From contig WSYJ01000001.1 in assembly GCA_020186115.1 (NCBI GenBank), forward strand, positions 806,001-870,000: a DNA stretch of 64,000 nucleotides, written 5' to 3'. This DNA is from Histomonas meleagridis. Lineage: Eukaryota; Parabasalia; Tritrichomonadida; Dientamoebidae. The notes under the pieces were generated by a model. It did no database searches. It was not told the origin of the DNA and was given only the letters and a program-made list of their open reading frames with translations. Shown here in pieces: positions 10,321 to 21,200 of the stretch (positions are counted from its first letter, which is position 1; every line of letters begins with the position of its first letter). Both the position numbers and the translations under genes were made by a program.

Positions 10321-10953
10321 ATGGATTGGTTCAGATCCAAACAATCAACCTTCAAACCAATGAAGAAATTCTTTTCCAACCCTAAGCGCCAAGCACTACA
10401 ACAGCATGCAATGGATACTCTCGGATTCGGAAATATGAAAGAAGCTGTTCAACTTCCAGAAGGAGAAGATCTTAATGAATGGCTTGCTGTTAATGTTGTG
10501 GATTTCTACAAACAACTATCAATGCTCTATGCAACAGTCACTGAATTTTGTACTCCAGAAACATGTCCACAAATGACAGCTGGTCCTGGCTACAAATACC
10601 TTTGGTCAGATGGTCGTTCTAAACCAAGGGAAGTTCCTGCATGTGAATATATTAGACTCCTCTTTGAATGGGTTGAAAATCAACTTGATGATGAAACAAT
10701 ATTCCCATCTATGATAGGCGTTTCTTTCCCAAAGAACTTTGAATCAATCGTTAAAAACATAATGAAGAGGTTATTCCGAATTTATGCACATTGCTATTAT
10801 CATCATTTGGAAAACTTCAAAGAATTGGGAACAATGGTGCACTTGAACACATCCTTTAAACAGTTTATATACTTCACAAAAGAATTTAACTTGATACCAC
10901 AAGAACAACTTGATCCACTGAAAGACATAATTGATGGAATTTTGAAAGGTTAA
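10321..10953 (+). CDS. MOB1: MOB1 kinase activator
   Basis: A 210-residue protein matching MOB1 along its full length. MOB1 binds and activates NDR/LATS-type kinases that control cell division and polarity. The zinc site is complete: Cys77 and Cys82 (FCTPETC) with His157 and His162 (RIYAHCYYHH). Other signatures are MTAGPGYKYLW, FPSMIGVSFPKNF, LNTSFKQFIYFTKEFNLI and the terminal LDPLKDIIDGIL. The start is an ATG directly preceded by AT-rich leader, and length is normal for the family (about 210-220). The stop TAA is followed by AA, giving a TAAA poly(A) signal that overlaps it. Identification is firm. Confidence 0.97.
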   Translation: MDWFRSKQSTFKPMKKFFSNPKRQALQQHAMDTLGFGNMKEAVQLPEGEDLNEWLAVNVVDFYKQLSMLYATVTEFCTPETCPQMTAGPGYKYLWSDGRSKPREVPACEYIRLLFEWVENQLDDETIFPSMIGVSFPKNFESIVKNIMKRLFRIYAHCYYHHLENFKELGTMVHLNTSFKQFIYFTKEFNLIPQEQLDPLKDIIDGILKG

Positions 10954-12039
10954 AAGTGGCCTTTGTTTTACTTTTTTCTTTAATATTTTTGTTTTTTACT
11001 ATATATTCTTACAAATTAGTTAGTGTTGATCAAAGAAAAAGGTTGAGAAAATTGGTCAGCATTTTTGCTTTTGTTTAAAGTGAGTATCTTCTTAAGTATA
11101 AATACAAGCATGCAAGGTAGTGTATTAAACAGTGGGATTTAATTGTTTTTCTCATATATTTGGAAACACTCAACATAGATATTAACACAAAATATTTATA
11201 TAACATGAAATTGATTCATCACAGTGTTTTTATTAGAAAATAAAAATATATCTTTATTTGATATATTTAAAAGTTTGAGTTTTTTTCTAAAAGTATAATA
11301 TAAAAACATCATACAAGAAGTTTAACAATATCAATGTTACCGCTTTCTGATGCTATTGCAAGTGCATTATTAAATATGTAAAACAAACTCCAAAAATGAT
11401 GAAATTTAAATTTAGTATTTTAATACTAAAAATTATATTAAAAAAAAAATCAAATCAATCGCTTGCGTACATTTCAACAAAAAATCCAATTTTTACCTTT
11501 TTTTTACAAATATGTTACTCTTTAGTATATTTATTATTATACATAAAAGAAGCGAGTTCATATGAAAGACAATTTCTCATATATCTTCAATATATAATTG
11601 TCTTTACCAAATAATGTCAAACAACCATCCTCTTCACGAAATATTTTGAATCATTACCACATATTATTTGAACCATTAAGATATCAAAATAAGCGTTCAA
11701 TGAAAGAAAAGTAATGAGTAAGGATTAATTTAGCAGCTGGTGCACCAAACCGGACCTGAATGTATCACACTAGTCACTTTTCTCGAAAAAGTAAAAAGTT
11801 CATTTTACACTTTTTGTAAAATAAACAAATATTGTGATTGCATCAAAAAAGTGAAAAGAATCGGACATTTGATATGAAAAATACTGTTCGCCAGTTTAAT
11901 AATTTTTGTGTACTTTATTTCGGCCGTTAAGCAAAAGGCTTCATTTTTTGTTGTTCCCCGGTTTATCTCATTTATGTTTTAGCTAACACAGTTTCTACTT
12001 AAAAAGGCAAGAAAATTTTATGTATTAGATTCCATTTTT
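10954..12039. other. Gene-poor region with one ankyrin remnant
   Basis: Apart from the short ankyrin relic at 11309-11374 described separately, I find no convincing gene in these 1.1 kb. A 72-codon frame at 11396-11614 on the plus strand is Ile/Leu/Phe-rich, has no family resemblance and is probably chance. A GCTAACACAG at 11982-11991 resembles the trichomonad intron 3' consensus but no matching 5' site or exon was found. Confidence 0.4.
11309..11374 (-). pseudogene. Isolated terminal ankyrin exon remnant
   Basis: Read on the minus strand, 11374-11309 encodes FNNALAIASESGNIDIVKLL, then V and TGA. This is the terminal half-repeat that ends each complete ankyrin array in this window. The bases just upstream (near 11375-11395) contain TTTGGAGTTTG, a variant of the element that precedes every ankyrin coding block. 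No DUF3447 body is present nearby, so it looks like the leftover 3' end of a deleted gene, or a piece moved on its own. Confidence 0.6.
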
Positions 12040-12768
12040 TTAAAAGTTATTCATAATTACGTAATGAAGAGCTTCTGATGCTGGAATTCTTTGAAAAGGA
12101 TTTAGACAAAGCATTTGTGAAATCAGGTTGACTAACAGTGGGTCTGTATTCTTATTATTTTGTTGCAAAAGCAATTCTATCCTATATTTGGTCTCATTAA
12201 ACGTTTCACCAACGATTCTTTTTATACGATTGAGGGTACAGTATTCGTCTCTTTCTAAAAACAAAGGCTTTCTAAAGATCATCTCAGCGATGATGCATCC
12301 CATACACCAGATTTCTGATGAAAATGTATACAGTGCATCTGGATTTTCAATGAGTTCTGGTGCTCGATAAAGCAACGGTACATAATTATGTGCACCACCG
12401 AATTTTACATAGTGGAATGAAGATATTTTAATATTGTTATTTTCATCGATAAAAATTGTTGCTGGGCTTAAGTTACAATGAAGAAGTTGGTTGGAGTGAA
12501 AGGTATACAAACATGAAAGCATTTGACGTGCATAATGTTTGATTTGTTCAGGACGTAGTTCACTCATAAGGTAAAACTGACATATATTGACAGGAATTTG
12601 CTCATATTCTATAAAAAATTTCCCATTATTGTATTGAACATTGAATCTAATAATGTTTGGATCATTGAATTTAGCCAAAATACAAAATGCAGAAATTGTT
12701 TGCATATCTTCATTGCTTATGTTGTTTTCATTTGTGAATGTGTGATTTGAAAAAGACAAGTTAATCAT
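12040..12768 (-). CDS. CDK-like protein pseudokinase
   Basis: A 242-residue product with the C-lobe of a CMGC/CDK-type protein kinase. Recognisable blocks are YARQMLSCLYTFHSNQLLH (helix E), RAPELI (residues 135-140), FSSEIWCMGCIIAEMIFRKPLF (helix F) and NPFQRIPASEAL. Catalytic residues are replaced: the HRDLKP loop reads HCNLSP (residues 97-102), so the catalytic Asp is Asn, and the DFG motif reads SSF (116-118), losing the metal-binding Asp. The N-terminus is short and lacks a recognisable glycine loop and VAIK lysine. It is therefore predicted to be inactive and to act as a scaffold or regulator. The reading frame is undamaged, which suggests retention and not decay. Confidence 0.85.
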   Translation of the reverse strand: MINLSFSNHTFTNENNISNEDMQTISAFCILAKFNDPNIIRFNVQYNNGKFFIEYEQIPVNICQFYLMSELRPEQIKHYARQMLSCLYTFHSNQLLHCNLSPATIFIDENNNIKISSFHYVKFGGAHNYVPLLYRAPELIENPDALYTFSSEIWCMGCIIAEMIFRKPLFLERDEYCTLNRIKRIVGETFNETKYRIELLLQQNNKNTDPLLVNLISQMLCLNPFQRIPASEALHYVIMNNF

Positions 12769-12898
12769 TTATATTAAAATTTGACGTTCATCTCTACAAA
12801 AAGTAAAAAATATAAAAGTGACTAAGCATTTCAATTACGCTTGCATGGGACACCCCAAAAGATAAATTATTTTACCTCACATTTCCGAAATTGTTCTA

Positions 12899-14068
12899 AT
12901 GTCCAACAAGCTCCAAGAAGCATTCGTAGCATTCATTAATACATTTGAAGGACATGGAATTAAATGCGAAGATTTTAATTCTTTGTTTGGTGGCGTTGCC
13001 ATTGTCGGCTTATTTCAATATTTACAAGGAATTCCAATTAACACTGAAGTAATCCAAACAGCAGTTGCCAAAAATGATTGGTTTCCAAGGCTCAAAGAAA
13101 TCAGAGCTGTTTATACAAAATTAAATGAAATATTTAAAGGCACACAAACCATCGAAGTTACTGCCATTGTCAGAAGAAATGATGCGACCCAACTCGAATC
13201 TCTTCTTCGGCTTCTTGTTTTGTATGCATTTCAGTCACCAAAGAAGGATGAAGTTGAACAAAATATCAAAACCTTACCATCTGATATTCAAGAAACGCTC
13301 AAATCGCTCCAATCTTCCACTCCATCGTCCCTTTCATCCAGCACTACCACCACACCCACGAAAACGCCCACCAAACCCAAATCCACAGATCTTTCGTCAT
13401 CACAAATTGTTCATTCTGATGTCGCTGACACAGAAATTCGTGAACTTAAGTCACAAATCGAAACTTTACAGAAATCTAACAGCCAACTCAAACAAGAAAA
13501 TGAAAAACTCAAATCACAGATCAAAGAATTAGAAGACTCATTCGAGATAATCGATGACAAAATCATTGCTAAGACTGCGCAGATGAATGCCGAACTTTTT
13601 ACCCTTGAAGTAGCCAATAAATCCAAAGAAGAAAAGAAGCAACAACTCCTTAACACGCAAAAGCAACTTGAAACACTTCAGAAAGAAATTGACGAAGCGA
13701 AATCGAAAGCCAAATCACTTGAAACAGAAGTTTCATCACAAGATAGCACTGGTACGAATTATTCTGTTCTCACTGAGCGTTTACAAGAACTACGAATTGA
13801 TCCACAGCAACAACTTGTTACCGAATTACAAAACAAAATTAAGGCTCTCGGAAAGAGAATTAGAGCCGACAAAGCACAGAAACAGTTACTGGAGGCGAAA
13901 CTCGCCGGAAAACAAGGAATAATTGTGCTGGAGGAGAGAAGAGAAATGCTGAAGCAGATGAAGGAAATTAATGAGAAAAGAAGACAAAGAGCAAAAATGG
14001 CATTGAGAGGAGAATTGAGAACAATGAGAATCGAGGCTTTCCAGAAGGAAATGCAGACAATTGTCTAA
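12899..14068 (+). CDS. Coiled-coil protein with possible HOOK-like N-terminal domain
   Basis: A 389-residue protein from an ATG at 12899. Residues 1-125 are globular and helical, with NDWFPRLKEIRAVYTKLNEIF and RRNDATQLESLLRLLVLYAF. The second block resembles the ELxKLLQLxLGCA helix of HOOK-type calponin-homology domains that bind dynein light intermediate chain. A Ser/Thr/Pro linker follows (about 140-165), then a long coiled coil from about 175 to 375 rich in Lys, Glu and Gln. The layout matches a HOOK or activating-adaptor protein for dynein cargo, but the protein is shorter than animal HOOKs (about 700). The coiled coil is secure and the HOOK assignment tentative. The stop lies within TAAA. 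Confidence 0.6.
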   Translation: MSNKLQEAFVAFINTFEGHGIKCEDFNSLFGGVAIVGLFQYLQGIPINTEVIQTAVAKNDWFPRLKEIRAVYTKLNEIFKGTQTIEVTAIVRRNDATQLESLLRLLVLYAFQSPKKDEVEQNIKTLPSDIQETLKSLQSSTPSSLSSSTTTTPTKTPTKPKSTDLSSSQIVHSDVADTEIRELKSQIETLQKSNSQLKQENEKLKSQIKELEDSFEIIDDKIIAKTAQMNAELFTLEVANKSKEEKKQQLLNTQKQLETLQKEIDEAKSKAKSLETEVSSQDSTGTNYSVLTERLQELRIDPQQQLVTELQNKIKALGKRIRADKAQKQLLEAKLAGKQGIIVLEERREMLKQMKEINEKRRQRAKMALRGELRTMRIEAFQKEMQTIV

Positions 14069-14509
14069 AGATATTTTTAAACATCGATTTCTTTAACAGT
14101 CGAATTGAATAAGAAACGATCAAATTTTTCACAAATATGTTTGAATGAAAGACGATAAATTATGTGATGGGAAATATGTTTCGGCGTCTTACAGTGAATC
14201 CAAGCAAATTTAGACTTAACAAATGTGTTAATGGAATACCCTATGCAAGGCCATTTGGAAAGTTGCATTTAAAAGAGTATAATTTGTTATATTATAAAAA
14301 TGAATTTCAATTTCCATTTTTATTTTGTGCTTACATTAAAGATTATAACAAGAGCTGGTTAAATAATAATACTATCATATAAAATAATAATACTATCATA
14401 TAAAAATAATACTATCATATAAAATAAATGCATACCTCATGCGATTAAAAAATGATATTATGGAAGAATATATGTGAATATTTAAAGCTACTTTTAATGA
14501 AAAACTGTT
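14069..14509. repeat. Intergenic region with a short tandem repeat
   Basis: Between two convergent genes. About three copies of a 20-22 bp AT-rich unit, AATAATACTATCATATAAAA, lie at roughly 14365-14425. Overlapping frames of about 60-70 codons on both strands at 14077-14382 show no family features and are not called as genes. Confidence 0.6.
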
Positions 14510-15076
14510 TCAGTTTGTAGTTCTGGACGCTTCGAGTGATGCATCTTTAAGAGCAGCAACAAGTGCTGTCATTTCTTCTTCATTGCATGTAAAATTGATT
14601 GAGTCACCACCCTCGAGATTAAGTTTAATGAAAAACAAAGGAGCTAAAATGGAACCGCTTTCAGAATTTGATACATTGTAATCAAGTCTCCATTCACATC
14701 CAATAATACGTGGGTAAGTAAATCCTACATTAGCTAATTTAGCCCTTAAGAGATCTACATTTGCCTTGTATAAATCTAAAATATAATTTACAGATGCATC
14801 TGGAATTCCATTATGTTGGAGAATCGGCTTAAGAGAATCAGGAGAAGAAGCTTGACGTACAAAAATTGCAATCAACGTGGCAAAACCAATTTGTGCTTTG
14901 CTTTCTGCTTCATTCAAATCAGACTCGGTTTCTTGATTTACAAAAGATTTGAAAGTAAGATCTACAATTTTCTTGATAGTTTTTTCATCAAACTTTGATA
15001 ATGATTTTAGTGCAGCTGCATTAGAAGGAGACAAAGTCGATCCCATTCTAATATGAACAGACCTTGTCAAAAACAT
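14510..15076 (-). CDS. COMM-domain protein, COMMD3-like
   Basis: A 188-residue protein with a variable helical N-terminus and a C-terminal COMM domain (about 118-183). Diagnostic features are the tryptophan-centred strand CEWRLDY (126-132), the strand FFIKLNLEG (147-155), INFTCNEEEM (159-168) and the helix LVAALKDASLEA. The end of the domain is closest to COMMD3, which has WRLEY and INFSC plus LVGKLKDAS. COMMD proteins form the ring of the Commander complex, which recycles membrane proteins from endosomes. Start is uncertain: ATG at 15076 or the in-frame ATG at 15046 (MGSTLS). Confidence 0.8.
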   Translation of the reverse strand: MFLTRSVHIRMGSTLSPSNAAALKSLSKFDEKTIKKIVDLTFKSFVNQETESDLNEAESKAQIGFATLIAIFVRQASSPDSLKPILQHNGIPDASVNYILDLYKANVDLLRAKLANVGFTYPRIIGCEWRLDYNVSNSESGSILAPLFFIKLNLEGGDSINFTCNEEEMTALVAALKDASLEASRTTN

Positions 15077-15399
15077 TTATATCAAATTTTTAACTATGCA
15101 CACAATTCCACTTGCGATTAATAAAAGCAACATTGTGTTTTATTAGCTGGCCATAGTATCAGTTCCAGCTCCATAATCCTGTTGCATACAATTGGACTTA
15201 ATGCAGAAAAAAGTACTATAAATTTATAATTGTATCACTAAGTAAAATAAAATTAACATAAAATAATTTTTTTATCATCGAAAAATATAGCAAGCTGGCA
15301 TAACACAATAAATGAATCTAAGGATTTATACTTTGAAATCCAAATAAAAATAATTTCACATAGCATGTCACTTTAAAAAAAAAAGAGCTATTATTGACT
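15077..15399. other. Intergenic region, nothing recognised
   Basis: 323 bp of AT-rich sequence between the COMMD3-like start and the end of the next DUF3447/ankyrin gene. I see no gene, RNA or strong repeat here. A short AAAAAAAAAA run at 15375-15384 lies just beyond the ankyrin gene's stop. Confidence 0.5.
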
Positions 15400-16228
15400 T
15401 TATTTAATAGCATTTTCAAGAAGTTCAATAATTTCAGTGTTTCCTTTATCTTTTGCAATTTCAAGTGCAGTTTTCAATAAAGTAAATAAACATGAATTAT
15501 ATATTTGAAACCCAAAATTGTAAATATAAGCACACAATAAGAGATATATTCATTTATAGCATTAAGATTAATGTCATCATGTTTAAGAAGTGCTTTAATT
15601 ATCTCAACATTTTCACGTTCAGTAGCAAATAAAAGTGCTGTTTGGAACTTTATGAATAAATTCCAAATTTTAATGTAAAATATTAAATTATTGAAATAAG
15701 CCATAATTAAAATTAAGAAACATCTCTAGCATTTATATCAATTCCTTCTTGTTCAAGAAGGAGTTTAGCAGCTTCAGTGTGATTTTTTGCACAGGAAGAC
15801 ATAAGAGGAGTCCAAAATATTTATTATATATTCCAAATATTATATTGATATCAGAAACTATTTAATTAATTTTCATATGTACAAAACAAATATCTTTTAC
15901 ATTAATATCAATTCCTTCTTGTTCAAGTAATATTTTAACAATTTCTATATTACCAAAAAAGGATGCACAAATAAGTGGAGTATTAAACAATTTTATGAAA
16001 TTTGAAAATAATTTATCAAATAATAAATTATTAAAATAATCATTAAAATAATAATAAAAATATCTTTAGAATTAATATCTATACCTTTTTGCTCAAGAAG
16101 TAATTTAAAGATGTTTGTATATCCATATTCAGATGCAATATGAATAGCTTTCCTAAATAATTTGAATTATTTCCAAATTTTATTTTTAAATATTAAATTT
16201 CTTGAATTAACTTTAATCAATTCAATAA
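15400..16228 (-). repeat. Ankyrin exon/insert array, 170-bp period, five units
   Basis: Coding blocks begin at 16157, 15987, 15817, 15647 and 15477 (minus strand), spaced exactly 170 bp. One block reads FWTPLMSSCAKNHTEAAKLL, a clean ankyrin consensus with TPL. The inserts differ strongly in base sequence from the array at 4727-6056 but have the same length. Confidence 0.9.
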
Positions 16229-17422
16229 AACATCTTTAGCATTTATATTTATACCTTTTTGATCAAGAAAATATTTCACAAGTTCAATATTTCCTGAAGA
16301 TGTTGAGTAAGCTATAATATTACTTGGGATTTCTGTTTTTTCCATAAAATATTTAGAAAGATAAAGGTTTCCGTTACTTGCTGCTGTATTAAACATTGAT
16401 TCATTAATATTTATTCCTTCATCTAGTAAAAATGAAAGAATTTCATAATTATCAAAAAAAACGCATTTCATTCCTAAATCAGTTAGATCAGGTACTTCAA
16501 TTATCTTATTATTATACAAATATTTAAAGATATCATTTCGATGAAATTCAATTGCTGCTTCATATGAACTATATTTTAATGAATGATTTTGTTCACATAA
16601 ATGAATTATTTCAGTATTTCCTCCTGCGATTGCATATTTACCTGTGCTTTCTAATTTTGCTCCATTCAACATCAAAAATTTAAAACATTTAATTGATCCA
16701 AAAAATGCTGCATAATCAATCAATGTAACATGATTATAGTTAACAAATGAACATTTCTCATAAAGTGATGGAATAATTCGTTGATTAAAATCAAAGTTCG
16801 CTTGTGATGATATTTCTTGAAGTTTTTCGATTTCATCATTTCGAATTATTTTAGCAAGTTCATTTGGATTAATTCCTTCATGCATTAATTTCTGATGAAG
16901 TTCCCAATCATTCTGAGAAAGGTCATTGATGTTTTCTACAAGATTTTTCCAAAACAAACTTTTGTTTTCATAATCAAAAAATTCATCCATCATTGGTGTT
17001 TTGTTTTTTATTGAGTTTGCTGTTTTTTCAATTCTATATTGTGCAAAATAAATTGAATTCTTACTTTTTATTATATCTGATGATATTAAGTTTTCTTCAT
17101 ACATACTCCAAAGAAGATAATTTGCTCCATTTTTAGAAAAGAAATGACATATAACATAAAGAAAAATTTCTATAATATCAATGCCTTTTTCATTAATATG
17201 TTTTCTTAATTCTTTTAAAAAAAGCAAAAGCTGATTTTTATCATATCCTGTAGAGCAATAAAAAGAAAAGGCAATTCTGCATATATTAAGAGAAAAAGAA
17301 TATGGATTTGTTTTATCAAATAATGAAATGATTTTATGAATTGATGAATCGATGCCTTCTTTTACAGAATTAAAAATAATATGTTCAAGAGATAAAATTG
17401 TGCTAAGGTTTTGCTGTGACAT
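15400..17422 (-). CDS. DUF3447 protein with five downstream ankyrin units, apparently multi-exon
   Basis: The first block, 17422-16229, encodes 398 residues with the family core (NELAKIIRNDEIEKLQEISS, PSLYEKCSFVN, IDYAAFFGSIKCFKFLM, GKYAIAGGNTEIIHLCEQN) and ends in LDQKGININAKDV. The frame stops three codons later. Skipping 71 nt (16228-16158) rejoins it to FRKAIHIASEYGYTNIFKLL. Later repeats start at 15987, 15817 and 15647, each after 71 nt, and the terminal half-repeat 15477-15400 ends LLENAIK and TAA. The sequence is clean: exon 1 is exactly divisible by three and no frameshift is needed inside exons. The joined product would be about 555 residues. This is the clearest complete example of the layout in the window. 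Confidence 0.8.
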
Positions 17423-18202
17423 TTAAAAAATGACATGTCATATATACAATTTTTTATATTCTATGGTCATATAGAATTATTTGAATCACCAAAAATTGAA
17501 AGAGAGAATGACAGTGAATGTCATTTTTTCTTTCAAAATTTCTATGACATGTTCTAAGGTTGCTGTAGCTTCACATAGTGTAAGAAAAGAGAAAGTATTA
17601 ATGGTCAAGATAATGATTGCAATGGTTTTAAATCGCGATTATTATTGAAAAGGTGTAAACTACATGGAATATAGAAGAAGCAGTACTTTTTCTTTCCAAA
17701 TCATTCATATCAAATGTTATCTTAATTTAATTGAAGAATAATAAAAAACGAATTAAACTATTATAAAAAATTTCAACTCGCATAAGCAAATTAAAAATTG
17801 GTTAAGCTAATGATTTTGCTGAATTACAACAAAAAATTGCAGAACCGAATCAATTCTCAATAAATTTAAACTCAATTGGTTATTTTTGATTAAGATGCTA
17901 TCTAGCATGTTTTTTGGCTTGATTTTACGTTTGGATCGATGATAATTTAAATTAGTAAAATTTATACATAAAAGCAATTATTTCATTTGAATTTTTTCCG
18001 ATGCCATCTACTAAAACTTATTCATATAACATTGTGGAACATATTTATTCTTCTTATTAATAAAGAATAACATAATTTCATCATATTTGAATTGAGGATC
18101 ATTTAATCGCCCTTCCAAAATATTATCAAATTTTTTACGAACGATACATATGGAAACCGATGATTTATATTGAAAATATCATAATAAAACGGTTAGTTTC
18201 CA
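17423..18202. promoter_or_regulatory. Intergenic region with Rap-GAP gene promoter
   Basis: Most of these 780 bp hold nothing I can identify. A stretch near 17790-17890 reads ANDFAELQQKIAEPNQFSIN in one frame with stops on both sides, possibly a decayed coding fragment. AAACGGTTAG at 18187-18196 sits about 7-16 nt before the ATG at 18203 and is one of the clearest Myb-site-like promoter motifs in the window. Confidence 0.4.
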
Positions 18203-21200
18203 ATGTCGCACGAAGCACATGCAAACCTGAAAAATATTATGAATTTGCTTGAAGCATTTCCACCAGACACAGTACAATGTAGTAAACTTAGTGCGCTAAG
18301 GAATTTTTTGGATTCTCTTCTCAGTTTTTTCTTAATTAGCAAATCGAAAACTAGCTCAATTGAAATCAGGAATCATTACCTTAATCGCCTTGAAAGTACA
18401 TGTCCAAAGATTGAAAGAATTCTTATCAGATATAAAGATTCTTTAGAATCTCTTGATGATGATGAATCAAAACGAAATGTCATTGCGTGTGGTGCATGTC
18501 TCTTTAACAGTCAAATTCCTTATAAATATTTTTCTACATGTGAAAAAGTTGCATTTTTATTGCTTAGCATTGGTGTAACTTTTGATCCCGATCAATATAA
18601 TGTATTTTCTGAAATTCTTCCCAACACAGAAGAGTCACGAGTCTCTACCATTTTCCAACAATTATTATCAGGTGTTGATAATAAAGTATTTACATTATGG
18701 ATCCATCATCTATCAGTCTTCATAATGTCAGATTCGTCAACGAAAATCGAAGATTCCTTTATCCTTAACTTTTTTGAGAATTCGGTTGAGAAGCAATATT
18801 CGTTATATGATAATGAGCAAGCGCGAGTATTAGTTCTTGGTTTTTTATCACGAAACACAAAACATGCATTACCCACAGTCATCAAATGTTTCACTGATTT
18901 TTTAAATCGACAATGGCGATATCCACGATTTGAAATTAAGCCAGCCATATTACTTCTCGTTAAGTTAATTAAAGAGTCATCCAGTCAATACATTGGTCAA
19001 CTCTGTTTCCGCCAATTATGGTTTGGTACAAAGATACCCGAAAACTTAAGTTTCATATCGAACACATTTAATATGTATTCGAAGAATCCTATTGTATATA
19101 TCAATTGGATTTTCTTATTTTATGACATTATGGTCTTAGATGATACATTATGGAGTAACATTTTAACAAAAGTCGAAGGTGAACATCTTGAAATTGTTAA
19201 ACAATTTTCAGTATTTGCAGCGACTGATTTATTTCCGAGTTTCTTTGGGTTAAACAAGAAGAAATATTTAGAAATTAAATTCGATTTATCATCTACATGT
19301 TTATTATCATTATCACAACAAAATGGATTATTCATACAGAACTTATCATTATTCTTTGAGAAGCCATGGAGCTTTGCAAAAGCGTTAAATTATTTCGATT
19401 TATGTACACCAGTACAAATCCTTGATGAATTTACATTTGATTTACCTAATAAACCTAATAACTCAATGCCAATTGAAACAATGACCAAATTATTCTGTTG
19501 TAAGAGGCCACAATTATTTGGTTCGTTTTTATTAGCAATGAAATATTTAATTAAAGTTATTCCTCCAGTATTTCCATTCGATAATTCAAAGTTATTAACA
19601 GACGTTTTCTTAATGGAATTACTTCAAGGTTTAAATTCATTAGAAATTTTAGAATCGAAATTATTACTTGAAGCATTAATCGAAATTTTGAATGAACCTA
19701 TAGTTAGGAAATCATTTCCATCGAATGTTTTTTCTTATTATCATCAAATTTGTATATGTTATTGTTGTTCGAATGATAATAATTTACAAATTTTAGCATT
19801 TAAAGGTATATGTAATTCAATAATATATGCATTTCCAGGATTTGAATATTCATCGACGGCATTTTTATGTTTATATAAGAACTTTTATAAGAACTTTGAT
19901 ATTAATTTAATATCAAATACATTTTCATCATTAATTACATTATATAAAACTTATCCAATGAATTTAAACTCATTAAAGAGTTATCTTGAAACACGATTTA
20001 AATCAAATGGATCATTCTTTAATTCACGAATTATACATCGTATTCTTAAAAAGAAGAAAATTGAACCCATTAAATCATATATTAAATTCTGTGAGAAATT
20101 TAATGATTCGAATGTCTATTTATCATTATTCCATTCATTAATTGAGTTACGATTATTACATGAAGATACAAATTCTATTATTAAATTCATTTTAAAAAAT
20201 ATTTCCATAATTAAGAAATGTGATTTTAATATTTTTACATTATTATTTACATTTTCTGATTTAACTAAAGATATATTACCATTAATTTCTAATTCATTAT
20301 TAAATTTACAATTAGAAAAACCCGAATTAGAATTATTAATATCGAATATAATATCAACGCAAAATGATTGTGATTATAAATCAATAAATGATACATTATA
20401 TAAGACATTAATTAAACCTGATAACATTGATTTACAAAAGCGATTTTTATCAGATAATTTACGTTATCCATATTATATGGGCATATATTTTGATTCATCA
20501 TATATTAATCCATTTGACCTTAAAGAACATCCATTTACATTAATCACTGATGAGAATGTATTATATTCATCGATTAATGAAGGTAATAATATATTATTAA
20601 CACAAACATCAGAATATTGTATATCGACAACTAATGTTCGTCAATATATTCAACCTCATAATCGTAGAGCTTCATCATTCTCTATCCCAATGTTTACTGC
20701 TATGCCACCATTAGATAGTGATGAAGTATGGCCCACAAAAGAAAGTTATAAATTAAAATGTTTCGAAGATATTACTGAAGAACAATCAGATGTAATACTT
20801 GCACGGATTCAAACTCCGGCACAAAATCAACAAAATTATTCAATATCTGCAGCATTTGATCAATTAGGAATTATCGAAAATGAAAATGTTCAAACTCCTT
20901 ATCCACGATTAATTCAAACCAAGAATAACTTAAATAACATTAACTTATGTAAGAAAATATTCGATCAACATTTACGGAAACAAGAAACTATTAGTATTAT
21001 ATATATAAATATTGGTCAACATGATGAAGATAAAATTTTAAGTAATAATATACAAAACGTTTCAACAAAATTTTATAACTTCTTAAAACGAATCGGATTT
21101 TTAGTCGACTTAAATACACATATTGGATTTAATGGGAATTTGGATCTAACAAAGAATGAAACGTCGGTATATTTCGCAGATTATTTAATAGAAGTTATGT

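Noticed and set aside
11982-11991. GCTAACACAG resembling the trichomonad intron 3' consensus
   Set aside because: No matching 5' splice site, no exon on either side and no gene that needs it.
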